This document shows, in pieces, positions 1 to 6,693 of a stretch of DNA of 10,651 nucleotides. Location: the NCBI GenBank assembly GCA_028290345.1, contig JAQGKB010000238.1:1-10651 (forward strand), in the 5' to 3' direction. A program made the translations under genes and the position numbers. This DNA is from Hyphomicrobiales bacterium (GTDB lineage Bacteria; Pseudomonadota; Alphaproteobacteria; Rhizobiales; Devosiaceae). The number at the start of each line of letters is the position of its first letter. Position 1 is the stretch's first letter. A model generated the notes under the pieces. It was given only the letters and a program-made list of their open reading frames with translations. It made no database searches and was not told the DNA's origin.

Positions 1-511
1 AGCTGTCGAGGTAGGGATAGTCCGCCATGGACTTGCCCTCGCGCAGCATGCCCAGCATTTCGATCATGCCGATATTTATGTTGCGCGGGAGCGAGGCCAC
101 TTGCGCGGTGGTAAGGATGTTCCGCAATTGCTCGACGGCGCGGGCCGCGCCGCCGCCGCCATAGCCGAGGAACGTCGCCGGCTTGCGGTTGATCTCGGAC
201 CAAAGATAATCCAGGGCATTCTTCAGCACGGCCGGAATGCTGTGGTTGTATTCCGCGGTGACGAAGATGTAGCCGTCGAGGCTGGCGATCTTTTCGCCCC
301 AGCGCAGTGCGACTTCGTTCTGCGGCGGCGCAACGTGCAGCGGCACCTTTTCCTCGAAGAATGGCATCGGATAGTCGCGGAGATCGACGATCTCGAAATC
401 GGCGTCATCGCGCTGTTTGGCGAGATTGAATAGCCAGTTCGTCGGGACATCGGCGAACCGACCGGGCCGGGTCGTGCTGATGATGATGCCGATTTTGGGT
501 CGTTTTTGCAT
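1..511 (-). CDS. NADPH-dependent FMN reductase family flavoprotein (partial, 3' end outside window)
   Basis: The minus-strand frame is open from an ATG at 511 to the window edge, giving 170 residues without a stop, so the C-terminus is missing. The start KIGIIISTTRPGR (residues 6-18) is the first beta strand and phosphate-binding loop of flavodoxin-like NADPH-dependent FMN reductases. EYNHSIPAVLKNALDYL (87-103) and the glycine-rich GYGGGGAARA (117-126) are further family hallmarks around the flavin site. The family includes quinone, azo-compound and chromate reductases that use FMN and NAD(P)H in the cytosol; the substrate here cannot be told. An AGGA sequence lies 9 bases before the ATG. The adjacent HxlR-type regulator gene and the palindromes directly upstream suggest induction by electrophiles or oxidants, which is inference. 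About 10-30 residues are probably missing. Confidence 0.88.
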   Translation of the reverse strand, partial: MQKRPKIGIIISTTRPGRFADVPTNWLFNLAKQRDDADFEIVDLRDYPMPFFEEKVPLHVAPPQNEVALRWGEKIASLDGYIFVTAEYNHSIPAVLKNALDYLWSEINRKPATFLGYGGGGAARAVEQLRNILTTAQVASLPRNINIGMIEMLGMLREGKSMADYPYLDS

Positions 512-527
512 AGTCGTTTTCCTGGTC

Positions 528-544
528 ACTTACGATTGGTAAGC
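528..544. promoter_or_regulatory. Candidate HxlR-family operator, proximal copy
   Basis: CTTAC (529-533), 5-base spacer, GTAAG (539-543) form an inverted repeat 17 bases upstream of the flavin reductase ATG. It lies just downstream of a possible minus-strand promoter (TTGCGC at 575-570, 16-base spacer, TACATG at 553-548), a position suited to repression. The same half-sites recur at 597-614. Binding by the neighbouring HxlR-type protein is inferred from proximity and symmetry. Confidence 0.45.
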
Positions 545-596
545 CACCATGTAGTGGTAACCGCATTGGGCGCAAGATCGCACTTTTTCCGCAGTG

Positions 597-614
597 ACTT
601 ACCCAGGAGTAAGT
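597..614. promoter_or_regulatory. Candidate HxlR-family operator, distal copy
   Basis: ACTTAC (597-602), a 6-base spacer and GTAAGT (609-614) form a perfect 6-base inverted repeat. It sits 11 bases beyond the stop codon of the HxlR-type gene and about 70 bases (centre to centre) from the matching repeat at 528-544. Two near-identical palindromes in a 114-base intergenic stretch suggest paired dimer binding, but this is inference. Confidence 0.45.
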
Positions 615-625
615 GAGGGCGCGGC

Positions 626-1018
626 TTAATCGTCGACGACGGCGCTATCCTCGGGGGATAGCTCCTGGAGTCGCTCGCGCGCCGCTTCGATGTCGGTCTG
701 GTTCTCGATCACCCACTGACCGATCGGGGCCAGCGCAAGCTTGAGCGAGCGTCCGCGCTCGGAGAGTTCGTATTCGACCCGCGGCGGAATCGTGGGGTAG
801 ACCGTCCGGATCAGGATCCCGTCGTGCTCGAGATTTCGCAGGGTTACGGTCAACATGCGCTCGGAGATGCCATTGATCGCCCGGTGCAATTCGGTGAAAC
901 GCATCTGCCGGTCGCCGAGCACCATCAGAAGCAGGATTGACCATTTGTCACCGACCCGCGCCAGGATGTCTGCCGCCCGGCGGCAATCAGCGGGAAGTTG
1001 TTGTGGTTTAGTGCTCAT
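626..1018 (-). CDS. HxlR/DUF24 family winged-helix transcriptional regulator
   Basis: The 130-residue product has the HxlR layout. A short N-terminal arm with Cys12 is followed by the winged helix: VGDKWSILLLMVL (22-34), RFTELHRAINGISERMLTVTLRNLE (40-64, the helix-turn-helix with its recognition helix), and the wing at PPRVEYELSERG (78-89). HxlR proteins are dimeric DNA-binding regulators, and several use a conserved N-terminal cysteine to sense quinones, aldehydes or oxidants; Cys12 is in the right place for this. I chose the ATG at 1018 because it begins just before the conserved domain, although the frame is open 83 codons further upstream with unrelated composition. No convincing ribosome-binding site precedes it. 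The gene lies upstream of, and in the same direction as, the flavin reductase gene, its probable target. Confidence 0.9.
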   Translation of the reverse strand: MSTKPQQLPADCRRAADILARVGDKWSILLLMVLGDRQMRFTELHRAINGISERMLTVTLRNLEHDGILIRTVYPTIPPRVEYELSERGRSLKLALAPIGQWVIENQTDIEAARERLQELSPEDSAVVDD

Positions 1019-1073
1019 GCGGCAAACATAGGATCGATCACGTTGTGAATAAAGAGCGGGCACATCGATCTTC

Positions 1074-1307
1074 GCACGGGGCCGGCGGACCACAGCGCTC
1101 TGCCTGCTCGCAGCTGCGCGGCAACGATCATTTGCAGGTCCGTCATTTGTCCCGGCGGAGATCATCGTTGTCGACGGCGGGCTGATCGAACTGGCGGACG
1201 GCGCCTGCGGCGTGCCGGGACGGGAAGACAAGCGGCTAATCGCCCAAGCAGTGCCGCAGGTCGCCAATATCCACCTGGTCTCGAAGTCGGATCAGCCGCT
1301 GTCCTGA
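1074..1307 (+). pseudogene. C-terminal remnant of a short-chain dehydrogenase/reductase (tentative)
   Basis: No intact gene lies between 1019 and 1320. A plus-strand frame without a usable start runs to TGA at 1305-1307. It contains a stretch resembling the end of an SDR enzyme: LCLLAAARQRSF, then SFVPAEIIVVDGGLIEL (about 1143-1193). SDR proteins characteristically end with a flexible loop followed by a '(V)TGxxIxVDGG' strand. The NAD-binding and catalytic (Ser-Tyr-Lys) parts are absent, and the sequence upstream leads straight into the regulator's promoter region. A tail of about 40 residues after the DGG motif is longer than usual. HxlR-type genes often stand beside oxidoreductase genes, so a deleted target gene is plausible. 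It could also be chance coding similarity. Confidence 0.4.
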
Positions 1308-1320
1308 TCGAGCTCGACTA

Positions 1321-1656
1321 CTATTGCTTGGGCTTCCGGCTCGCACGCCGCCAGAAATAGAAGCCGACAGCGGCAAGCGGCAGCCCTACTCCCGCCACCG
1401 GGCCGGGAACACCCACCACCTTTGGTCGATCGCCGCCCGACCCTCCCCATCCGCCACGGTTGTCGTTCCGGTCGATGAAGCGGCTCAAGATATCGCCGAA
1501 GCTGATTTGGTAGTCGCCGATGCTGATTTGGTGGTTACCGCCCCGGCCAAAGCCCAGGCCGGGAGTATTGCCGCGATCGTTGGGCTGGGCGGCCAGAGCC
1601 GCCGAACCGGTAACGGCAAAAATGCCGATCGAAAATACCAGTACTCTCAAGTTCAT
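1321..1656 (-). CDS. Small exported protein with PEP-CTERM-like (VPGPxxGxGLP) C-terminal anchor
   Basis: The 111-residue product has a clear signal peptide (MNLRVLVFSIGIFAVTGSAALAA, cleavage likely after residue 23). A Gly/Asn-rich middle follows, containing a short tandem repeat, HQISIGD-YQISFGD (42-55). The tail has a VPGPVAGVGLP motif (83-93), a hydrophobic segment (about 91-102) and a basic end (RRASRK). This three-part tail matches the plan of PEP-CTERM-type protein-sorting signals; the VPGP variant is frequent in short exported proteins of Bradyrhizobium-like bacteria. The ATG at 1656 is supported by AAAGGAG (1672-1666) nine bases upstream; the frame extends further upstream but without coding character. 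Function is unknown. It probably anchors in the inner membrane and may be processed by an exosortase-like enzyme, which is inference. Confidence 0.72.
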   Translation of the reverse strand: MNLRVLVFSIGIFAVTGSAALAAQPNDRGNTPGLGFGRGGNHQISIGDYQISFGDILSRFIDRNDNRGGWGGSGGDRPKVVGVPGPVAGVGLPLAAVGFYFWRRASRKPKQ

Positions 1657-1665
1657 CAAGTTGCG

Positions 1666-1672
1666 CTCCTTT
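1666..1672 (-). promoter_or_regulatory. Ribosome-binding site fixing the start of the exported protein
   Basis: AAAGGAG on the minus strand lies nine bases before the ATG at 1656. It selects this start over the upstream extension of the open frame to 2001. Confidence 0.7.
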
Positions 1673-1798
1673 GAACGGATTGAACTTCCGGTCTCCTGAC
1701 GCTGCGGTAAGTAGAACGCCCATGACGCTGAAAAGCACATTAGGCAGTTCGAGGTAGCTCCGATTTGGGTAGCGCCGCCATGCAATTGGCGGGGATGA

Positions 1799-2032
1799 CG
1801 GCAGGTGCTGGATTGCCGCGGTGATCGCAGGCTGTTGAGTGAGCGCGATGAGGTCGGCGCCTTCGGGTACTGGTCCCGCATTCGGCTCGCCGGCCTTGCC
1901 GCAATGGCGCTGCTCGGGCTGATTGCCCGGTTTGCGTCACCGCTCGCCCTGTTGGCTGGCACGACCGGCATCCTCATCGTCGTTGCGGCTGTGGAGCGCA
2001 TTTGGCTGACCCGCCGGCAAAAGGCGAAAACT
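1799..2032 (+). pseudogene. C-terminal membrane-protein remnant (possibly LtrA-like), tentative
   Basis: The stretch 1657-2170 has no intact gene. After a TGA at 1796-1798 the plus frame encodes two hydrophobic segments, LAGLAAMALLGLIARFA and ALLAGTTGILIVVAAVERIW (roughly 1888-2010), ending in a basic run, RRQKAK. This resembles the last two membrane helices and cytosolic tail of a multi-spanning protein. The low-temperature-requirement A family is a possible match, but the similarity is weak. There is no start codon with a ribosome-binding site and the N-terminal bulk is missing. The frame then runs without a stop through non-coding-looking sequence into the MarR gene, giving a 276-codon open frame that I do not believe is one protein. 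It is probably decayed debris, though a small real membrane protein is not excluded. Confidence 0.33.
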
Positions 2033-2144
2033 CAAGGCCTCGCATGGCAGCTGAGGCCAACTTCAGCACATACCCAGCAACCTCCCGTTGCGTGGTGCGT
2101 TTTCAAAAATGGTGCAGCGGGTGCGCATCGCTTATTCCAATTCG

Positions 2145-2156
2145 TAAGGCGCCTTA
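2145..2156. promoter_or_regulatory. Candidate MarR operator, perfect 12-bp palindrome
   Basis: TAAGGCGCCTTA is a perfect palindrome 14 bases before the marR start. It overlaps a possible -10 element, TATTAT (2155-2160); no good -35 is visible. MarR-family proteins bind such palindromes as dimers and usually repress their own operon, so this is the natural autoregulatory site. Identification rests on position and symmetry only. Confidence 0.45.
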
Positions 2157-2170
2157 TTATATGGCTGCTT

Positions 2171-2635
2171 ATGATCAACACGGATGCAAATGTTAGTGAG
2201 GCTGCGGTAGTCGTCGAGCAAGGCAAGCGGTTCGGCTATGTCGTGCATGGCTTGGAGCGACTTTTGCGGCGACGTTTCGACATGCTGGCGCAACACCACG
2301 GGCTGACGCTGCCGCAGTGGCGTTTGATCGGGCAGCTGTCGGAGCGGGATGCCCTGTCGCAGGTGGTGCTTGCCGGTCTGCTCGACACCGATCCGATGAC
2401 CGTCAGCGGCCTGGTCGAACGGCTGGAAGGCAAGGGGCTGGTGCACCGGATCACCGATCCGCACGATAGCCGCGCCAAGATCGTGATGCTGACCGACAAG
2501 GCAAGGGCGCTTTACGCCGAGATCAGGCGGCTGGTGGACGGCATTGCGCTCGAAATGTTCGAAGGCACTAGCGATGCCCAGCGGGCGACGGCCCTACGGG
2601 TCTTGCAAAGGATGAGCGCCAACCTCTCGAAGTAG
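2171..2635 (+). CDS. MarR-family transcriptional regulator of the efflux operon
   Basis: The 154-residue product is a typical MarR protein: a dimerisation helix (about 19-42), then the winged helix. LTLPQWRLIGQL (46-57) leads to the helix-turn-helix LSQVVLAGLLDTDPMTVSGLVERLEGKGLV (62-91), and the beta wing is ITDPHDSRAKIVMLT (95-109). A C-terminal helix completes the dimer. Family members repress multidrug or aromatic-compound resistance genes and release DNA on binding small ligands. The gene ends 25 bases before emrA on the same strand, so it probably represses the EmrAB-type pump. I chose the ATG at 2171 because the conserved domain begins soon after; the frame is open back to 1799 but that part is unlike MarR proteins. 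The ribosome-binding site is weak. An alternative start is not excluded. Confidence 0.88.
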   Translation: MINTDANVSEAAVVVEQGKRFGYVVHGLERLLRRRFDMLAQHHGLTLPQWRLIGQLSERDALSQVVLAGLLDTDPMTVSGLVERLEGKGLVHRITDPHDSRAKIVMLTDKARALYAEIRRLVDGIALEMFEGTSDAQRATALRVLQRMSANLSK

Positions 2636-2660
2636 CGCACTCAAGCCAGGGGAGATGGGT

Positions 2661-3824
2661 ATGGATACCAGCACGAGACCTCCCGTGCAGGGCCAGGGCA
2701 AGGTCCTTCCGATGCCGAGCGCCGAGTCGCCCAAGCGGGCGCAGCCCGCCATCGCGGCACCGGCCCCCGAGGCGCCACCCGCCGCCCCGCCAAAGAAGAA
2801 ACGCAATGTAAGGCGCCTGGCGCTGATGGTGCTGGTGCCGCTTTTGCTAGTGCTGGGCGGCGCCTATTACTGGCTGACCGGCGGGCGCTATGAGGACACC
2901 GACAATGCCTACGTGAAGCAACCGAAGGTTTCGCTTTCGGCGGACGTGGCTGGGCGCATCACTGAAGTCGGTGTCAAAGCCGACCAGCCGGTGCAAGCCG
3001 GCGCGGTGATGTTCCGCGTCGATCCCCAGCCGTTCCAGATCGCGCTCGACGAGGCCGAGGCCGCCCTCGCTGCGGCGCGGCTCAACGTCGAGCAATTGCG
3101 TGCCGCCTATATGACCGCGCAGGTCAAACTCGCTGCCGACCAGCGGACACTCGATATCCGGCACCGGGAGCAGGCGCGCGTCGAAAGCCTCGCCGGCAAG
3201 GGCGTCAGTCCCCCTTCCTCGCTCGATGATGTGCAACTGGCTACCCAGCAGGCGCAGGCGGCGGTGGACGAGGACAAGCAACAGGTGCAATCGACCCTTG
3301 CTGCGCTGGGCGGCAGCGCCGACGTCAAGACCGATGATATCCCGGCGGTAAAGCAGGCGCAGGCGACAGTGGCAAAAGCCCAGCTCGACCTCGCCAAGAC
3401 CAAGGTTACGGCGCCGGCGAACGGGGTCGTGACCCAGGTCGACAGCCTCAATGTGGGGCAGTACATCACCCCGGGCGCCACCATCGCCAGCCTCGTGGAA
3501 GAGGGCGATACCTGGGTGGATGCCAATTTCAAGGAAACCCAGGTCGGATCGCTCAAGGTCGGCCAGCCGGCCAGCGTGGTCGTCGATGCTTATCCGGGTA
3601 TCGCCTTCCACGGCACCGTCGATGCCGTCGGGCCTGCGACGGGATCGGAATTTTCCCTGATCCCGGCCCAGAATGCCACCGGCAACTGGGTCAAGGTCGT
3701 ACAGCGTATCCCGGTTCGCATCAGGGTGCCGGCGCAGCCGGAGACCCCGCTGCGCACCGGCATGAGCGCCACCGTCTCGGTTGATACGGGCAAATCCCGA
3801 CTCGACATGATGACCAAAGGCTGA
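2661..3824 (+). CDS. emrA: EmrA-type membrane fusion protein (HlyD family) of a multidrug efflux pump
   Basis: The 387-residue product is a periplasmic adaptor linking an inner-membrane transporter to an outer-membrane channel. A proline/alanine-rich cytosolic tail (1-47) precedes one membrane helix (about 52-72). The family motif GRYEDTDNAYV (75-85) follows, then the first half of the lipoyl/barrel-sandwich domain, a long alpha-helical hairpin rich in Ala/Gln (about 120-240), and the second half with TKVTAPANGVV. The characteristic EmrA stretch IPAQNATGNWVKVVQRIPVRI lies near residue 340. The ATG at 2661 is preferred to the one at 2655 because GGGGAG (2649-2654) abuts the latter but lies six bases from the former. 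It pairs with the downstream EmrB-type antiporter. No TolC gene is in the window. Substrates are unknown. Confidence 0.92.
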   Translation: MDTSTRPPVQGQGKVLPMPSAESPKRAQPAIAAPAPEAPPAAPPKKKRNVRRLALMVLVPLLLVLGGAYYWLTGGRYEDTDNAYVKQPKVSLSADVAGRITEVGVKADQPVQAGAVMFRVDPQPFQIALDEAEAALAAARLNVEQLRAAYMTAQVKLAADQRTLDIRHREQARVESLAGKGVSPPSSLDDVQLATQQAQAAVDEDKQQVQSTLAALGGSADVKTDDIPAVKQAQATVAKAQLDLAKTKVTAPANGVVTQVDSLNVGQYITPGATIASLVEEGDTWVDANFKETQVGSLKVGQPASVVVDAYPGIAFHGTVDAVGPATGSEFSLIPAQNATGNWVKVVQRIPVRIRVPAQPETPLRTGMSATVSVDTGKSRLDMMTKG

Positions 3825-3843
3825 GGTCTTAAGAGGGCTTGCT

Positions 3844-3858
3844 GGACTGGAGGAGTCC
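3844..3858 (+). promoter_or_regulatory. Ribosome-binding site of emrB presented in a small hairpin loop
   Basis: GGACT (3844-3848) and AGTCC (3854-3858) are perfectly complementary and enclose GGAGG (3849-3853), the Shine-Dalgarno sequence six bases before the emrB ATG. In mRNA this would display the site in a five-base loop. It also decides for the ATG at 3860 over an in-frame TTG at 3839. Any regulatory effect is speculative, since the stem is short. Confidence 0.5.
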
Positions 3859-3859
3859 G

Positions 3860-5437
3860 ATGGCGAGAACACCGCAATCCTATTCCGCCCCTGCCCTGGT
3901 TGTCAGGCATCGGGGGCTTCTCACCGTGGCCCTGATGCTGGCCACGGTCATGCAGGTGCTCGATACCACCATTGCCAATGTCGCGCTGCCGCACATGGCG
4001 GCCTCGCTCAACGCGGCGCAAAACGAAATTACATGGGTTTTGACCTCCTATATCGTCGCCGCGGCGATCGCGACGCCGCTCACCGGCTGGGTTTCGGACC
4101 GCATCGGTCAGAAGCGGCTGTTCATCGTGTCGGTGGTCGGCTTCACCGGCGCGTCGCTGCTTTGCGGAATCGCCACCAGCCTCGACGAGATGGTGCTGTT
4201 CCGCATCATCCAGGGCATTTGCGGCGCCTTCATCGCGCCGCTCGCCCAAACGGTGATGCTCAACATCAACCCGCGCGAGCGCATGGGCCAGGCGATGGCG
4301 ATCTATGGCGCCGGCATCATGGTCGGCCCAATCATCGGCCCGACGCTGGGCGGCTGGCTGACCGAGAGCTTTAACTGGCGCTGGGTATTTTTGGTGAATT
4401 TGCCGGTGGGCGTGGTGACGGTCGCCATGCTCGCCATCTACATGCCCAACACCGATATCAGGCGCCGGCCGTTCGATTTCTTCGGCTTCGGCATGCTAGC
4501 TATCGCAGTCGGCGCGCTGCAGTTGCTGCTCGATCGCGGCGCCGATGTCGGCTGGTTCGACGCTACGGAGACCTGGATCTATCTCGGCCTCGTCATCGCG
4601 GGGCTGTGGGTGTTCGTCGTGCACTGCGCCACCGCGGAGCACCCTTTCGTCGATCTGAACATGTTCAAGGACCTCAATTTCGCGATGGGGCTGGTGTTCA
4701 TCTTCATCGTCGGCATCACGCTGTTCGCCGGACTGGCCCTGCTGCCGCCGCTGCTGCAGAACCTGATGGGCTATCCGGTGATCTATACGGGCCTGGTGAT
4801 GGCGCCGCGCGGCGCCGCCACCATGATATCGATGATCCTCGTCGGGCGCCTGGTCGGGCTGTTTGATTCGCGGCTGCTGGTGCTGGTCGGGCTGGGGCTG
4901 ATGGCCTATTCGCTCTCCATGATGACCGGGTTCAACCTGCAGATGGATAGCAGCCCGATCATCTGGAGCGGCGCGGTGCAGGGTTTTGGCATGGGTTTCG
5001 TGTTCGTGCCGCTATCGACGCTGGCGTTTGCGACGATCGCCAACAAGTTCCGCACCGACGCTACCAGCATGTTCAGCCTGGTGCGCAATTTGGGCTCGGG
5101 CGTCGGCATCTCGATGGTGACGGCGGTGCTTGCCAACATGCTGCAGGTCAATCACGCCGAACTCGCGGAAAGACTGACCCCGGCGTCGGCGGCGGTCCGG
5201 AGCCAGATGCCGGACCTGCTCACCGGCAACCCGCAGGTCGTTGCGATCGTGAACGGGCTGGTATCGCAGCAGGCCGCGATGCTGTCCTATCTCGACGATT
5301 TCCAGTTGATGGTCTGGATCAGCCTGGCCTCGGTGCCGATCGTGCTGCTGCTGCGGGGCGGCAAGCCCAAAGGCGATGCACCCAAAAAAAGCCCAGAAGA
5401 ACTGGCGCTCGAGCGCACACAGTCGACGGCCGAATAG
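3860..5437 (+). CDS. emrB: EmrB-type DHA2 family multidrug:H+ antiporter (MFS, 14 membrane helices)
   Basis: The 525-residue inner-membrane protein belongs to the DHA2 branch of the major facilitator superfamily and exports lipophilic drugs in exchange for protons. It shows motif D1 in helix 1 (LDTTIANVALP, 34-44), motif A in loop 2-3 (GWVSDRIGQKRLF, 76-88) and the antiporter motif C in helix 5 (MAIYGAGIMVGPIIGPTLGGW, about 146-166). The EmrB-typical NWRWVFLVNLPVG (172-184) follows. Hydrophobic segments continue to about residue 510, consistent with 14 helices, and the tail is charged. The length equals the family's usual 500-530 residues. The start at 3860 is supported by GGAGG six bases upstream. 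It sits 35 bases after emrA and is co-transcribed with it; the pair would need an outer-membrane channel encoded elsewhere. Confidence 0.94.
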   Translation: MARTPQSYSAPALVVRHRGLLTVALMLATVMQVLDTTIANVALPHMAASLNAAQNEITWVLTSYIVAAAIATPLTGWVSDRIGQKRLFIVSVVGFTGASLLCGIATSLDEMVLFRIIQGICGAFIAPLAQTVMLNINPRERMGQAMAIYGAGIMVGPIIGPTLGGWLTESFNWRWVFLVNLPVGVVTVAMLAIYMPNTDIRRRPFDFFGFGMLAIAVGALQLLLDRGADVGWFDATETWIYLGLVIAGLWVFVVHCATAEHPFVDLNMFKDLNFAMGLVFIFIVGITLFAGLALLPPLLQNLMGYPVIYTGLVMAPRGAATMISMILVGRLVGLFDSRLLVLVGLGLMAYSLSMMTGFNLQMDSSPIIWSGAVQGFGMGFVFVPLSTLAFATIANKFRTDATSMFSLVRNLGSGVGISMVTAVLANMLQVNHAELAERLTPASAAVRSQMPDLLTGNPQVVAIVNGLVSQQAAMLSYLDDFQLMVWISLASVPIVLLLRGGKPKGDAPKKSPEELALERTQSTAE

Positions 5438-5600
5438 TCCGGAGACGGAAGAGGCCGAACGCCGCTCTCCCTCCCTTCCTGATGGTCCCAACTGTCGCAG
5501 GCGGGCTACCGCCGGCGATCTTGGCCTTTCCAAGGACATGATGGTGTGGCATCAACAGCTTACCCTTTTGTGGGCGCACTACTCCATCGACGAGGCGACA

Positions 5601-6215
5601 ATGACTGTCAGGCTGCACAAGGGCGATCTGCCCGACCTTTCGCGTTACGGCCGAGAAGTCGCCATCGATACCGAAACCATGGGGCTCGACCCGCGCCGCG
5701 ACCGGCTCTGCGTGGTGCAGCTTTCGCCCGGCGACGGCAGCGCCGATGTGGTGCAGATCCCGGCCGATCTCACTTCGGCGCCGAACCTTGAAAAGCTGCT
5801 GAGTGATCCGGATCGCACCAAGATTTTCCATTTCGCGCGCTTCGACATTGCCGTCTTGAAGCACCGCTTCGGCATCGTCACCGGGCCGGTCTACTGCACC
5901 AAGATCGCCAGCAAGCTGGTGCGCACCTATACCGACCGGCATGGCTTGAAGGATATCGTCCGCGAGCTTTTGGGCGTCGATCTCTCCAAGCAGCAGCAAT
6001 CGTCGGACTGGGGCGGGGAGAAGCTTTCCGACGCGCAGCTCGACTATGCCGCATCGGACGTCCTCTATCTGCACGATTTGAAGCGGCATCTCGATCGCAT
6101 GCTGGCGCGCGAAGGCCGGACGGAATTGGCGAAGAGTTGCTTTGAATTCCTGCCGACCCGTATCGCTCTCGACCTGCAGGGGTGGTACGAGACGGACATC
6201 TTCGCCCACAGCTGA
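5601..6215 (+). CDS. nrnC: NrnC-type 3'-5' exoribonuclease (ribonuclease D-like oligoribonuclease)
   Basis: The 204-residue product is a stand-alone DEDDy exonuclease domain. Acidic residues Asp23 and Glu25 lie in AIDTETMGLDP, Asp82 in HFARFDIAVLKHRFG, and Tyr149 and Asp153 in LDYAASDVLYL; all catalytic residues are present. True RNase D (about 370 residues) carries C-terminal HRDC domains, which are absent here. Length and motif spacing match alphaproteobacterial NrnC, which degrades dinucleotides (including pGpG from cyclic di-GMP turnover) and replaces Orn. Databases often label it ribonuclease D. I chose the ATG at 5601, five bases after GAGG (5592-5595); the frame is open from 5376 but that overlaps emrB and looks non-coding. 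The 163 bases after emrB hold only a weak GC hairpin (GGCGG at 5500-5504, CCGCC at 5509-5513). It is followed seven bases later by lptC. Confidence 0.9.
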   Translation: MTVRLHKGDLPDLSRYGREVAIDTETMGLDPRRDRLCVVQLSPGDGSADVVQIPADLTSAPNLEKLLSDPDRTKIFHFARFDIAVLKHRFGIVTGPVYCTKIASKLVRTYTDRHGLKDIVRELLGVDLSKQQQSSDWGGEKLSDAQLDYAASDVLYLHDLKRHLDRMLAREGRTELAKSCFEFLPTRIALDLQGWYETDIFAHS

Positions 6216-6222
6216 TAGTAAG

Positions 6223-6693
6223 ATGACAGCGAGCGCCGATACCGATTTCGATCAGCGCCAGAGGGTCTTCCGCCGGCTCCGCCTGCGCAATCGGTTTGTT
6301 ACCGTGTTGCGCCTGGCGCTGCCGCTGCTGGGGGCGCTGGTGCTGGCGCTGCTCTGCGGGCAGATCTATCTCACCAGCCTCACCCGGCAATATGGGGTGA
6401 GCCGGATCACGATCGATCGCGGCTCGATTGCCGTCGATTCACCGAAATATGCGGGGGTGATGGGGGATGGTTCGAGCTACAGCATGACCTCGGCTTCAGC
6501 CAAGGCCGCCCTCACCGACATGAACGTGATCGATCTCACCGACGCCAAGGTCAATTTCACCAAAGCCGACGGCACGCAGATGAATGCGGTCGCCGCGGCG
6601 GCGAGCATGCAGACGACGGACCAGCTGATCTTCGTGCCGGGGCTTGCAAATGTGTCTGACTCGACCGGCACGCGCGGCACGCTCAATGATTAG
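6223..6693 (+). CDS. lptC: LptC, LPS export periplasmic protein, cut short by an in-frame amber codon
   Basis: LptC is a bitopic inner-membrane protein that passes lipopolysaccharide from the LptB2FG transporter to LptA. The N-terminal part has a basic cytosolic tail (RQRVFRRLRLRNR), one membrane helix (about 28-50) and a beta-rich periplasmic domain. The identification also rests on its place directly before lptA and lptB. Translation from the ATG at 6223 meets TAG at 6691-6693 after 156 residues, but the frame continues coherently for another 54 codons to TGA at 6856-6858. The intact protein would be about 211 residues. The missing C-terminal strands are the part of LptC that contacts LptA in characterised systems, so the short form is expected to be impaired. 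The ribosome-binding site is weak (TAAG); the start lies seven bases after nrnC's stop, suggesting coupling. Confidence 0.8.
   Translation: MTASADTDFDQRQRVFRRLRLRNRFVTVLRLALPLLGALVLALLCGQIYLTSLTRQYGVSRITIDRGSIAVDSPKYAGVMGDGSSYSMTSASAKAALTDMNVIDLTDAKVNFTKADGTQMNAVAAAASMQTTDQLIFVPGLANVSDSTGTRGTLND

Noticed and set aside
2847..3872. Minus-strand open frame of 341 codons
   Set aside because: It is the reverse of emrA, with low-complexity His/Arg/Gly content and no domain.
5520..5534. CTTGG/CCAAG small inverted repeat before nrnC as terminator
   Set aside because: Only five base pairs with no T-run; not enough to call a terminator.
5376..5600. N-terminal extension of NrnC back to 5376
   Set aside because: The extension overlaps the emrB end in another frame and resembles no NrnC N-terminus; the ATG at 5601 has a ribosome-binding site and gives the family length.
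5319..6209. Minus-strand open frame of 296 codons
   Set aside because: It overlaps nrnC and the emrB end in antisense; nrnC has all catalytic residues, so this is a shadow.
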